Assembly: GCA_023408815.1 (NCBI GenBank) | Contig: JAEYJO010000010.1 | Coordinates: 21,004 to 85,003, forward strand | Reading direction: 5' to 3' | DNA: 64,000 nt | Source: Bacillota bacterium | GTDB taxonomy: Bacteria > Bacillota > Clostridia > Lachnospirales > Lachnospiraceae | Shown: in pieces, positions 19,187-28,591 of the stretch | How positions within the stretch are numbered: the stretch's first letter is position 1 | Layout: every line of letters starts with the position of its first letter | Program-made: the position numbers and the translations under genes | The notes under the pieces: model-generated | Database searches by the model: none | Seen by the model: only the letters and a program-made list of their open reading frames with translations | What the model was told of the DNA's origin: nothing

Positions 19187-20857
19187 TTACTGGTTCAGGC
19201 TCTGATACCACTCATTCACTTCTTTTGTTATCTGTTCGCCGCCGCCGACATTCCAATCTTCCACAAACTGATCAAAAGAATCAATCGGTGCATTCCCGTA
19301 AATAATGTTGATATATGTCTGTTTCTCCAAAGTCTGGAGTTGCTCCCATACGCTCTTCATTGTTTCTGTCGGTTCGCCATTAAACAAATTGGGAATCTGA
19401 CTGTCTTTCTGACTGTTAGCTATCACATATCCATCAAATTGCACCGGATCCGTTTCTAAAGTCGCCGCTGCTTTAATCTGAGCTCCTGTTTCATCGACAT
19501 GCCCGTCAAGCACCTCCTGATATGCCGACATTCTGTCGATATTAGGCTGATTTTTTGTAACAAGTGTTTTTGATGGATTAAATGCATCTGTAATCGGAGG
19601 GTCAAATAATTTCGAATCAAATACTACCGAACTGTCACTAAGTACATCGTAATCATAACCTTCAATATATCCCAGCTTAAAGTCACCGGTACCAAAAGCG
19701 ATATCATACAGCCAGTCATAGTATTGGAAGAAAGATTCCATATTGTCAAAATCTTTATTAAACATAAGATATCCGTCATTGGTATTTGCCGACTGGTATG
19801 TCATCTCTCCGTCTGCCTGCGTAATAACAGGATAGCATTTGATAACAGCATCGGGCTGGACGGTGACAACATCTTTCACTGAATCCACCGCCCAGGGGCG
19901 CCCCATGAACATACCGGCTTTTCCTTCCGTAAACTGATTCATCGCATCCCATGCACCTGTGGCGGCGGCCTCCTGAAATATCCATCCGTTTTTATGCCAC
20001 TGTGCCATTTTTTCAAGAGCGTCCTTATTTCTCAAATCAATCGAACCATATGCAAGGTTTCCATTTCCGTCGGCCTGCCATGTGCCGGGAAGCATTTTTC
20101 CGGTAAATGCCGAGAAGATCATAACAGGGTCCGCTACCCATCCTGAATTCATAACATTATCTCCCTGATATGTAAATCCATAGGTATCCTTCTTCCCGTT
20201 TCCATCAGGGTCATCTTCGGTAAATGCCTTTATAACTGCTTCAAATTCTTCAATATTTGTAGGAGCCTCCAGTCCCAGCTTATCAAGCCAATCCTGACGT
20301 ATGATCAGCACCTGAGTATCATCAAGGACCGGACAGTTTGCTATTCCGTATGTTTTCCCGTCCTTCATGATCGGATAGAACGTCTGCGGGTAATTATCAT
20401 AAATTTCCTTTATTCTTTCCGGCATGTATTTCTCAATATCCTCGTCTATGGCCTTTACCTGTCCCGATTCAATCATGTCGGCAATCATTTGGGTAGAATA
20501 AACAGGAAATACATCGGGAAGTTCTTCGGCACCAGTCAGTGCCAGTCTTAGCTTCGTGTCATAATTTTCCGAGTCTCCTCCAAGAAGAATGGTCTCGACC
20601 TTAATGCCAAGCTTCTCTTCTGTAAGCCGTGTCATAGGATTATTGTTCAAATCATCATTTCCTTCATATCTTCCTGCATTTTCATCAAGCTGCTTGGCAA
20701 TTGTTATTGTAACCGATCCGTCTTCTCTCGAAGGCGGAGTCTCTGTTCCTGTTGCTGTCTCAGCCCCTCCGCCTTCACCGTCAGATACGCTACTGCCACA
20801 GCCGCCTAACAATAAGGCTGAGGTGAGTAACACCGCAATCATTTTTTTCCTTTTCAT
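19187..20857 (-). CDS. LplA-type sugar-binding lipoprotein
   Basis: A 556-residue binding lipoprotein (signal and lipobox LLTSALLLGGCGSS, then a Gly/Thr linker). Family blocks include EFEAVIKAFTEDDPDGNGKKDTYG, cited here only in part, with GFTYQG and FFQYYDWLYDIAFGTGDFKLGY. AAAGGAGG lies 7 nt before the ATG. It directly follows LplC with 28 nt between them, so it is the primary receptor of this importer. Confidence 0.9.
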   Translation of the reverse strand: MKRKKMIAVLLTSALLLGGCGSSVSDGEGGGAETATGTETPPSREDGSVTITIAKQLDENAGRYEGNDDLNNNPMTRLTEEKLGIKVETILLGGDSENYDTKLRLALTGAEELPDVFPVYSTQMIADMIESGQVKAIDEDIEKYMPERIKEIYDNYPQTFYPIMKDGKTYGIANCPVLDDTQVLIIRQDWLDKLGLEAPTNIEEFEAVIKAFTEDDPDGNGKKDTYGFTYQGDNVMNSGWVADPVMIFSAFTGKMLPGTWQADGNGNLAYGSIDLRNKDALEKMAQWHKNGWIFQEAAATGAWDAMNQFTEGKAGMFMGRPWAVDSVKDVVTVQPDAVIKCYPVITQADGEMTYQSANTNDGYLMFNKDFDNMESFFQYYDWLYDIAFGTGDFKLGYIEGYDYDVLSDSSVVFDSKLFDPPITDAFNPSKTLVTKNQPNIDRMSAYQEVLDGHVDETGAQIKAAATLETDPVQFDGYVIANSQKDSQIPNLFNGEPTETMKSVWEQLQTLEKQTYINIIYGNAPIDSFDQFVEDWNVGGGEQITKEVNEWYQSLNQ

Positions 20858-20885
20858 TTCTCTTCCTCCTTTAAATTCAATTGGT

Positions 20886-21755
20886 TTATTCTTTAACGGC
20901 TCCCACTACCATTCCCTTCACAAAGTATTTCTGCAAAAAAGGATATACACAAAGAATGGGAAGTGCACCGATAAATACCTGTGCCGCCTTTATCGTACGC
21001 TCTGACAATGTATTAGCCGTTGTCGGATCCAGAGCAAGATCCTGCTTATTGTTCTGCGTAACGATTACCTGCAAAAACGATGCCAAAGGATAGTCCTTGG
21101 TATCCGACATGTACAGAATACCGGTAAACCATTCATTCCAATGTCCAACCATAATAAAAAGCGCTACAGTAGCCAGTCCGGCCTTAGAAAGGGGTAGATA
21201 TACTTTCCGAAACACCGTGAAAAAGCTTGCTCCGTCAATAAACGCCGCTTCTTCCAGTGCCTTAGGTATTGTTCGGAAGAAGTTCATCATCAGTATCATG
21301 TTGTAGCAGCTGAATGCACCCGGAATAATGTAAACCAGAAAATTATTCTTTAGACCTAATGAAGTATTTACCATATAGGATGGAATAAGTCCTCCCCCAA
21401 ATAGCATCGTAAAAACAAAAAACCACATAAGCGGAGTACGACCCTTAAAATCCTTTGAAAGTGCGTAGCTGGCCGGTGTGATTACCAGCATGCTAAGCAT
21501 TGTTCCTATGGTCGTTCTTGCCAACGCAATGATCATAGAACGAATAAAATTCTTATTTGCAACTGTTTTTTCATAAGCAAGTGAAGTAAAATCAATTGGC
21601 CAAAAGGTTACCTGTCCGCTGTTTGCCGCCGCCTTGCTCGATAACGATATAGCAAATAGGTTAATAAGCGGTAATATACACGATATGGCTGCTGTAAGAA
21701 GAAATATGGTATTAATTACCACGAATATTTTTCTGCTTGTAGAAATTTTTTGCAT
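20886..21755 (-). CDS. LplC-type sugar ABC transporter permease
   Basis: A 289-residue permease with about six helices and the EAA loop (ALEEAAFIDGASFFTVFRKVYL). I chose the ATG at 21755 because AGGAGG lies 6 nt upstream; the longer frame would extend into the LplB gene. It is the second membrane subunit of the complex-carbohydrate importer. No ATPase gene is in the cluster. Confidence 0.9.
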   Translation of the reverse strand: MQKISTSRKIFVVINTIFLLTAAISCILPLINLFAISLSSKAAANSGQVTFWPIDFTSLAYEKTVANKNFIRSMIIALARTTIGTMLSMLVITPASYALSKDFKGRTPLMWFFVFTMLFGGGLIPSYMVNTSLGLKNNFLVYIIPGAFSCYNMILMMNFFRTIPKALEEAAFIDGASFFTVFRKVYLPLSKAGLATVALFIMVGHWNEWFTGILYMSDTKDYPLASFLQVIVTQNNKQDLALDPTTANTLSERTIKAAQVFIGALPILCVYPFLQKYFVKGMVVGAVKE

Positions 21756-21765
21756 CCTTGTCCTC

Positions 21766-22695
21766 CTAGAAAATTCTATATCCGGCAGCTTTATATGCAA
21801 CACGATATGATATGACAGTAAGTAGAAAGCCTATAGCCGATTTAAAAAGGCCGACCGCTGTACCAAAGCTGTATTGGCCGTTAACCAGCGACTGCCTGTA
21901 TACATAGGTGTCAATGATATCCCCAGTGCTGTATGTCAGGGGCGAATAAAGATTAAATATCTGATCAAATCCCGCATTAAGAACATTGCCGAGACTAAGT
22001 GTAGCCATGACGATTATCATAGGCAAAATGGAGGGTAACGTAATATTCCATGTTTGTCTCATCCTGTTCGCACCATCTACTTTTGCTGCTTCGTACAGAC
22101 TTTGGTCTACACCCGATATGGCGGCTAAATAAACAATCATACCAAAGCCAAATCCCTTCCATAAATCTGTTATAACTGCTATCTGCCTAAACATGGACGC
22201 TTCCCCCAGGAAAAAAAACGAGTCATATCCAAGTCTTTGTATAAGCAGATTTACAATACCGTCAAGACCGAGAATGTCTCTCATCATCCCTGCGACTGTT
22301 ACCCACGAAAGGAAATGAGGGAGATATACAAGTGTCTGTATTCCCTTTTTCAGGCCAACATGATGTACCTCATTTAATAACAGTGCCATTATAATAGGAA
22401 TAATCAGCCCGAAAATAATTTTACTGACTGCAATGATAAGGGTATTGATAATGATCTGTACAGATTCTTTGTATGCGAATATCTGCCGGAAGTTATCAAG
22501 CCCCACCCATTCTGATTTCATTATGCCAAGCCATGGCTTGTAATTCTGAAAAGCCATTACTACACCTGCCATTGGCGCATAGTTGAAAATCAAGACCAAA
22601 ATAATACTTGGCAACACTAAAATATACAAAGGCAAATTCTTTTTAAATTCCTGTGAAAATGTCCGCTTATTAGAACTCACTGCTTTTTTTTCCAT
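21766..22695 (-). CDS. LplB-type sugar ABC transporter permease
   Basis: A 309-residue permease with six helices (LYILVLPSIILVLIFNYAP; EAA loop LYEAAKVDGANRMRQTWNI). The residues KPWLGIMKSEWVGLDNFRQIF are typical of LplB/YteP proteins. AAAGGAGG precedes the ATG. First gene of the minus-strand unit LplB-LplC-LplA-LplA-GH43-GH42, divergent from the regulator at 22898. Confidence 0.9.
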   Translation of the reverse strand: MEKKAVSSNKRTFSQEFKKNLPLYILVLPSIILVLIFNYAPMAGVVMAFQNYKPWLGIMKSEWVGLDNFRQIFAYKESVQIIINTLIIAVSKIIFGLIIPIIMALLLNEVHHVGLKKGIQTLVYLPHFLSWVTVAGMMRDILGLDGIVNLLIQRLGYDSFFFLGEASMFRQIAVITDLWKGFGFGMIVYLAAISGVDQSLYEAAKVDGANRMRQTWNITLPSILPMIIVMATLSLGNVLNAGFDQIFNLYSPLTYSTGDIIDTYVYRQSLVNGQYSFGTAVGLFKSAIGFLLTVISYRVAYKAAGYRIF

Positions 22696-22804
22696 TGTTG
22701 TTGCTCATCCTCCTTTTTAACTTTTCGTAATTATAGCAAGTGTTTTTTTTCGCTTCAATTTTCATTAAGTTACTTTGTGTACAATTTTCCACTTTTCGTC
22801 AGCA

Positions 22805-22878
22805 TGCATTATTCTACTTTTATGCATTTTTCTCCATTTAATTTGTTTATTCTTCTGTTATATTGCATTTTTCTACTC
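22805..22878. promoter_or_regulatory. Three direct repeats TGCATTWTTCT
   Basis: TGCATTATTCTACTT at 22805, TGCATTTTTCTCCAT at 22823 and TGCATTTTTCTACTC at 22864 lie head to tail in the 202-bp gap between lplB and the AraC-type regulator. AraC proteins often bind directly repeated half-sites, so these are candidate sites for the neighbouring regulator. Confidence 0.5.
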
Positions 22879-22897
22879 TTTTGAATAAGATAGTTTT

Positions 22898-25270
22898 ATG
22901 AATATTACTGAAGGAGACAGGAGCTTGAAGATAAGAATACCCGGCAAAAAGCTTTTTATCAAAAACTACAAACAACGATTATTAATCTGCATATTGATTC
23001 CCGTTACCATTACCCTTACGTTATTTACTCTTCTGTGTGCTTTTTTACTTAATAGTATGCAAAAACAGCTGTTATTTCAATGTGAACAGGCTCACAAAAG
23101 TTTTTATAATAACTGTATGCTGGACTTTCAAAATCTTTATCAAAGCAGCCGCATGCTGGCTGATGATCAGCTATTTTTGGATGTTTACTTTTCCACCTCC
23201 ACCTCCTTACAGCCTGCTGATTTTTATCAGTACGCCGAAATAGTGAAGCTGCTCAGCACCTTTACCGCCAATAAACCATATATACTGCAGGTCGGCTTTG
23301 TCAATGAATATATTGACCGCTTTATCTCTTCCAACAGCACCCTTCCGCTCAAATATTATTGGGATGATCCATCACAAGGTAATATCGTTAATAAAAAAAA
23401 TTATATGGGAGATTATGAAAAAAGGGATGGTATCTTTCAATTTCAGGCACTTGATCGCCGTTTTAACCAAGATGTCATTCCTATGCTGCAATACCAGATA
23501 GGGGAGTACAACCTGTCCTCCCCCTTGATCTACTATCTCAGCAAGTCTTACTTCTCCAGTACCTTCAATAACTTCAAATTAACATCCGACACCAGCCTTT
23601 ATCTGTTCTCTCTCGACAACCAGCAGTTCATCGGCTCAAGTGATTCTTCTATGGAGCATTCAGTATATGAATGGCTGTTGAAGGATTCCTATTCCGATAA
23701 CGGCAATGATAAGGTAATTAAGCTCGACGGTATACCCTATTATTTTTTTGTCACGGCCTCAAAAAGCAATTATACTGATCCATTGCTTTTTATCTCCCTG
23801 ATTCCCCGGTCCGACATTTTTAAACAGGCGAATTTCCCATGGCAGCTGGCATTACTGGCTCTTATCCTATCCGGTATCCTTACTACACTGCTGAGCTTTA
23901 TTATGTCCTTTCACCTGTATTCACCCATAAAAGGACTTTTGGAGCTGATGCAGTTTCATGACTCCTCCTTGAAAGGAATGGAATTATCAAAGAGCGGCGG
24001 GGATGAGCTTAATTATCTGGAGAATCACATAAACAACCTTATCAACAGATACAGCGATTTGCAGACCGATATGAGCAATGTGCTTCCTACTGTTTATTCC
24101 CGTTATTTTTTGAATATTTTCTATCAGAAAAATTATGAGAACAAAAGTCTGGAGCCCATTCTCCAAAACTACAATTTTCATTTTTTGTACGAGTATTTTT
24201 CCTGTTCTATTTTAGTTTCCTCTTTTTTTCCTGTTTTTGAACAGGATTTTAATGAGCATCAGCAGCACTTAATTGCAGGAAATCTGACCAAGATATTAGA
24301 AATATCCCAGGATGAGAAGTGCGTTAAATATGTATTCCAGCTGGCGGAAAACCGCTATTGCATTATCTGCAATGCCCCATATGAGAATCATACCGGGTTG
24401 TTAACAAAGGATTTTGATTTTTTACAGAATCTATTTGCTCAGGATATGGACTACATAAAATTTTACTTAGGCTGCGGTTCTACCTGTCGCACCATTCAGA
24501 ACCTGACTGAAAGCTGGAAACATGCTAATATCGCGTCCTCCCAGCTTTCCACATTTGGCAAACAGAATATCTGCTTTTACCAGAAACCCCTACTTGAAAA
24601 GAAAGCTTTTCTAATGAAGCAGGCAGAGGAAAACCATTTAAGCACATACTTGTTACAAGGGAAGAAAAAGGAGGTGTTTTCGCTTATGGAGTGGATAATA
24701 AGTCAAAATAAAAATGTATCCATAAGCGAGGATGCATTTAAGGATTTATATATCCATTTATATGAAATCGGTGAAACGATTCTTAGAAGAACTGAGAATT
24801 CCGGATATCGCCTGATGGGTGAGGAGTACATTAATCTGTCCGCCTACATTCATAACCTGTCAAATCTTGAGCGATCACAGTATATTAATAAACTATATGA
24901 AATGTTATGTCAGAAACAGACTGGTGAGATTCCTACCTCCTTTAATCTAGAAAAAATAAAAGAATATATCGATGCTCATTACCATGAGGACATCTATTTG
25001 GAATCTTTGGCCGAGACCTTTGGCACATCACCCAAATATATGTCCAGAATATTAAAACAGGCTTTAGGCGTTCCCTTCAAGCAATATCTGACCGCCCTCC
25101 GGATTGCCAAGGCCAAAGATATGTTAACTCATACAAATGAGAAAATTGATGTGATTGCCTTAAAGTGCGGATTTAATAACAGCAATTCTTTTATACGGAC
25201 TTTCAAGCAGATGACCGCTTCCACTCCTGGTCAGTTCCGTTCACTTTCGCATAATGTGGGCGAAACGTGA
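22898..25270 (+). CDS. Membrane-bound AraC-family regulator (YesS-like)
   Basis: A 790-residue one-component sensor-regulator. A first membrane helix (about 29-52) and a second (about 308-330, LALLALILSGILTTLLSFIM) enclose an extracellular sensor. A cytosolic region with GGDEF-like remnants follows, and the last 100 residues are two helix-turn-helix motifs (IYLESLAETFGTSPKYMSRI, VIALKCGFNNSNSFIRTFKQ). It most likely senses the imported oligosaccharide and activates the divergent lpl operon. The ATG at 22898 has no ribosome site; a TTG at 22925 has AAGGAG 8 nt upstream and may be the true start. Confidence 0.85.
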   Translation: MNITEGDRSLKIRIPGKKLFIKNYKQRLLICILIPVTITLTLFTLLCAFLLNSMQKQLLFQCEQAHKSFYNNCMLDFQNLYQSSRMLADDQLFLDVYFSTSTSLQPADFYQYAEIVKLLSTFTANKPYILQVGFVNEYIDRFISSNSTLPLKYYWDDPSQGNIVNKKNYMGDYEKRDGIFQFQALDRRFNQDVIPMLQYQIGEYNLSSPLIYYLSKSYFSSTFNNFKLTSDTSLYLFSLDNQQFIGSSDSSMEHSVYEWLLKDSYSDNGNDKVIKLDGIPYYFFVTASKSNYTDPLLFISLIPRSDIFKQANFPWQLALLALILSGILTTLLSFIMSFHLYSPIKGLLELMQFHDSSLKGMELSKSGGDELNYLENHINNLINRYSDLQTDMSNVLPTVYSRYFLNIFYQKNYENKSLEPILQNYNFHFLYEYFSCSILVSSFFPVFEQDFNEHQQHLIAGNLTKILEISQDEKCVKYVFQLAENRYCIICNAPYENHTGLLTKDFDFLQNLFAQDMDYIKFYLGCGSTCRTIQNLTESWKHANIASSQLSTFGKQNICFYQKPLLEKKAFLMKQAEENHLSTYLLQGKKKEVFSLMEWIISQNKNVSISEDAFKDLYIHLYEIGETILRRTENSGYRLMGEEYINLSAYIHNLSNLERSQYINKLYEMLCQKQTGEIPTSFNLEKIKEYIDAHYHEDIYLESLAETFGTSPKYMSRILKQALGVPFKQYLTALRIAKAKDMLTHTNEKIDVIALKCGFNNSNSFIRTFKQMTASTPGQFRSLSHNVGET

Positions 25271-25327
25271 AAACTGCAAAGAATAGAGATACAACAAAAG
25301 GAGATTTCAGCGATTATCACACTGTCT

Positions 25328-25693
25328 TTATTTATCACTTTTTGCCTGCTCCATGCAGTCTTTTACAGCAGTCTGAATCGCATCTCCGGTTACGGTGGCA
25401 GAGGCTATTGCGTCCACCTCCCAAGTCTGACTCTCCACAATTTTTGCAGGCAACTCTTCCACTGCCCGTTCACCAATTCCCATCGTTTCATTTTGTTCGG
25501 TTACTATAACGGATACAATGGATGTATCGTCAAACTCCACCCTGACAGTCACGTCACCAGCATAGCCTTCAACAGTTGCGGTATAACTTCCGGCGTTGTA
25601 GATACCGGAGCCGCTGCCGCATCCGGTAATAAGAAAAGAAATAAACAACATTGGTGTAAGCAGTTTCCTTATTTTATTTTTTGATTTTATCAT
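25328..25693 (-). CDS. FMN-binding lipoprotein
   Basis: A 121-residue secreted lipoprotein (LFISFLITGCGSGSG) with one FMN-binding domain. The motif DAIASATVTGDAI matches the sequence whose threonine is covalently flavinylated in the RnfG/NqrC and extracellular electron-transfer families. The start at 25693 has GGAG 9 nt upstream and overlaps the ATPase gene by 20 nt. Coupling to an iron-chelate importer suggests reduction of the bound ferric complex at the cell surface; that role is inference. Confidence 0.82.
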   Translation of the reverse strand: MIKSKNKIRKLLTPMLFISFLITGCGSGSGIYNAGSYTATVEGYAGDVTVRVEFDDTSIVSVIVTEQNETMGIGERAVEELPAKIVESQTWEVDAIASATVTGDAIQTAVKDCMEQAKSDK

Positions 25694-26516
25694 TATCTTT
25701 TTCTCCATTTTTCTGACTCTGAAATGATTGCCCCCGCACGCCATAAGGAAGGCACACGGGCACTCCCAAAACAGGGTGCCGGATCACCTCTGCTTCCACG
25801 TTAAATACTTCCCGCAGCGTAGATGGTATAATAACATCCTCAGGTGCACCAAAGCTATGCTTTTCTCCATCCTTGATCGCAATCAGGTAATCAGAAAACA
25901 TGATGGCGTGATTCAGGTCATGAAGAACCATTACAATGGTTACACCTCGTTCCGAATTCAATGTTCTAAGCAACTGCAGGATTTCCAACTGATGGGAAAT
26001 ATCCAGATAGGTGGTGGGTTCGTCCAGAAACAGGATATCTGTTTTCTGAGCCAGTGCCATAGCTATCCAAGCCCGCTGCCGCTGTCCGCCGGAAAGCTGG
26101 TCCATTTCCCGTCCGGCAAGTTCCGTCATACCTGTGCTCGATAATGCCCATGATATAATTTCTCTGTCTTTTGCAGTCACTCCCGCCAGTTTACTGCGAT
26201 AAGGAAATCGTCCGTATTCCACGAGATCGCTTACGGTAATGCCGGTGGGTGTCTGTGCTCCCTGAGGCAGAAGCGCCAGCTTTTGTGCCACTGCTTTGGT
26301 AGGCATGCTGTGGATGGATTGACCCTCCAGACAAACAATACCTGCGGTTGGCGCAAGCAATCGTGACATGGTTTTTAATAATGTGGATTTGCCTGATCCG
26401 TTGGAACCGATCAGGGTAGTAATCATACCGGAAGGTATCTCCAGGTCAATATCATGGAATACCGGAATATCATTATAACCGGCAGATAACTTATCTACCG
26501 TAATACTGGATTTCAC
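25674..26516 (-). CDS. Iron-chelate ABC transporter ATPase (FepC/FhuC type)
   Basis: A 280-residue ATPase. Walker A (GSNGSGKSTLLKTM), signature (QLSGGQRQRAWIAMALAQ), Walker B (ILFLDEPTTYLDISHQ) and the H-loop (VLHDLNHA) are all intact. The FhuC-like THQ/TYLD pattern supports siderophore or heme import. Start is GTG with AGGAGG 8 nt before it. It energises the two FecCD permeases. Confidence 0.92.
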   Translation of the reverse strand: MKSSITVDKLSAGYNDIPVFHDIDLEIPSGMITTLIGSNGSGKSTLLKTMSRLLAPTAGIVCLEGQSIHSMPTKAVAQKLALLPQGAQTPTGITVSDLVEYGRFPYRSKLAGVTAKDREIISWALSSTGMTELAGREMDQLSGGQRQRAWIAMALAQKTDILFLDEPTTYLDISHQLEILQLLRTLNSERGVTIVMVLHDLNHAIMFSDYLIAIKDGEKHSFGAPEDVIIPSTLREVFNVEAEVIRHPVLGVPVCLPYGVRGQSFQSQKNGEKDNDKIKK

Positions 26517-26528
26517 TTTTTCTACCTC

Positions 26529-27527
26529 CTATGTCTGTCTGCGAAGCAAATAAAGAAAATACGGTGCGGCCAAAACAGAAATCACAATTCCCACCGGTAT
26601 CTCAATGGGCTGGAACATCGAACGCCCCATGGTATCCGCCAGTAGCAGGAGCAATCCTCCCATCAGCATGGTAACAGGCATGAGCAGGTGATGTCGTCCG
26701 CCTACAAATTTTCGTGCCATATGAGGGGCTACCAACCCCACAAATCCAATTCCGCCGCTGACGGAAATACAGCTGGAAGCCAGCGCCACCGCGGCAATCA
26801 GCAGGATTCTCCGTTCCCGCTCTACCCGGACACCCAACCCGAGGGAGGTGTCTTCTCCAAGCAGAAGCAAGTCCAAAATTTTTGATTTAGTAAGAAGCAA
26901 AGGAATGAGAATCAGCAGGTAAGGCAGCATTGCTTTTACCTGATACCAGCCGGTTCCCCAGATATTTCCCGCCAGCCATCTGGCCACCAGTTGATAGCTG
27001 CTGTTTTCCATATCAGAAGCCATGATTAACATCAAGGCGGAAAAACCTGCCGACATGCCTATACCACCCAACAGCAAATATGGCGGACGGAGTTTCCCGT
27101 TTCGTTTGGAAAAGATATATAGAACAGCCGCCACCAAAAGCCCCCCCGCCATGGCGAACAGAGGCTGATAGAACACAGAGCTCACATGCAAAGAAGGGAA
27201 TAACGCCAAAAACAGCATTACAGCAAAACCTGCTCCCGCATTGATACCAAGGATTCCGGGATCAGCCAGCGGATTTTCCGTTACGGCCTGCAAAATACAG
27301 CCGGACAACGCAAGTCCCACTCCGCACAGAATAGAAAGCAGAATACGCGGCAGCCGGATTTGCAACAATACTACAGAGGCCTCCGCATCCCCGGGATGAA
27401 GCAGACTGAGCACTACCTGAGAATACGGAATAGTTGCATACCCACTGTTAAGCGATAATAGAACAGCAGCCGGCAGGGCCGCCAAAAGAAGCCATGGCAC
27501 AAGCTTTCGCCTTCTTTTGTTTTTCAT
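26529..27527 (-). CDS. FecCD-family iron-chelate permease
   Basis: A 332-residue permease with about nine to ten helices. Family marks: RLPRILLSILCGVGLALSG, QAVTENPLADPGILGINAGA and GFVGLVAPHMARKFVGGRHH. Its ATG overlaps the previous permease stop (ATGA) and has AAAGGAG 7 nt upstream. Forms a heterodimer with the following (upstream) permease. Confidence 0.92.
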   Translation of the reverse strand: MKNKRRRKLVPWLLLAALPAAVLLSLNSGYATIPYSQVVLSLLHPGDAEASVVLLQIRLPRILLSILCGVGLALSGCILQAVTENPLADPGILGINAGAGFAVMLFLALFPSLHVSSVFYQPLFAMAGGLLVAAVLYIFSKRNGKLRPPYLLLGGIGMSAGFSALMLIMASDMENSSYQLVARWLAGNIWGTGWYQVKAMLPYLLILIPLLLTKSKILDLLLLGEDTSLGLGVRVERERRILLIAAVALASSCISVSGGIGFVGLVAPHMARKFVGGRHHLLMPVTMLMGGLLLLLADTMGRSMFQPIEIPVGIVISVLAAPYFLYLLRRQT

Positions 27528-28591
27528 AAAACCGCTCCTTTCTTCTGCCAGGTCAAGGCCATAAAGACCGGGACACCAATGGCAGACACAAGAGCTCCCA
27601 CCGGTGTATCAAAAGGAGCATTGATGCAGCGAGCCGCAATATCGGCCAGCACCAGCAGAATCGCCCCCGTCAGGGCAGATACCGGCAATAATCTCCGATA
27701 ATCCCCTCCCACGGCAAAACGGGCAGCGTGAGGAACAAGCAATCCTAAAAATGAAATTCCGCCCACAAGGGATACGCTTGCTCCTGCCAAAATCAAAACG
27801 GCAGCAATTCCCATCAGACGTAACGACCATACCTTGATACCAAGTCCCTCCGCACTCTCTTCTCCCAAGGCCAGTACCGACAACCGCCTCCCAAGTAAGA
27901 GGCTGAAAAAGCCCGCGCATGTAATCCATGGTACGGTCAAAGTTAAACTCTTCCAAGTAATCCCGGACAGACTTCCCGCCGTCCAAAATGACAGTGCTTT
28001 TGAGAGCCCGAAGGTAAGAGAGATTCCCTGACTCAGTGCGGTAAGCAGTGCAGAAACCGCACTGCCTGCCAGGATGAGATGGATTGTTCCAGATTTTTGC
28101 CTGCCTATTCCCATCCCATATACCATGGCAACCGCCAGCGCCGCTCCAAGAAAGGCCGCGAACATCGTGCCTAAGGTGCTGAGAGAGGGGAGTAAAACCG
28201 CCGTCAGAGCAACAAGAAATCCCGCTCCCGCATTAACCCCCAACAGACCGGCGTCAGCGAGAGGATTGCGTGTAACCCCCTGCATCACTCCCCCGGCAAG
28301 GGCAAAAGCCGCCCCGGTAAAACAGGCGGCCAGTACTCTGGGCATACGCATCTGAAGCATGACGCTTCCGATTTCCGAAGTCACTTCTGGATGAAGCAAC
28401 GTGTAAATCAATATCTTGAAACTTCCTCCCGCCACCCCTATGCTGGCGGAAATCAGGATAGACAGCAATAGTACCGCTGTCAACAGTACCAGCAGCAATC
28501 GGTAAGCTGTATTTGTTCTGCTCCCTTGTATGAGAAAGCACATAGAGCTTTCATCCCCTCCCTGATTCCTCAGTTTTTTCTTACTCGACAT
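27524..28591 (-). CDS. FecCD-family iron-chelate permease
   Basis: A 355-residue permease (RMPRVLAACFTGAAFALAGG, QGVTRNPLADAGLLGVNAGA, GISFLGLLVPHAARFAVGGD). The ATG at 28591 overlaps the end of the binding-protein gene and lacks a ribosome site; an ATG at 28543 has GGAGGGG 11 nt upstream and may be used instead. Co-transcribed with the binding protein, second permease and ATPase. Confidence 0.9.
   Translation of the reverse strand: MSSKKKLRNQGGDESSMCFLIQGSRTNTAYRLLLVLLTAVLLLSILISASIGVAGGSFKILIYTLLHPEVTSEIGSVMLQMRMPRVLAACFTGAAFALAGGVMQGVTRNPLADAGLLGVNAGAGFLVALTAVLLPSLSTLGTMFAAFLGAALAVAMVYGMGIGRQKSGTIHLILAGSAVSALLTALSQGISLTFGLSKALSFWTAGSLSGITWKSLTLTVPWITCAGFFSLLLGRRLSVLALGEESAEGLGIKVWSLRLMGIAAVLILAGASVSLVGGISFLGLLVPHAARFAVGGDYRRLLPVSALTGAILLVLADIAARCINAPFDTPVGALVSAIGVPVFMALTWQKKGAVL

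Noticed and set aside
25267..25509. Open frame after the membrane AraC gene
   Set aside because: Runs antisense across the FMN-binding lipoprotein and shows no family pattern.
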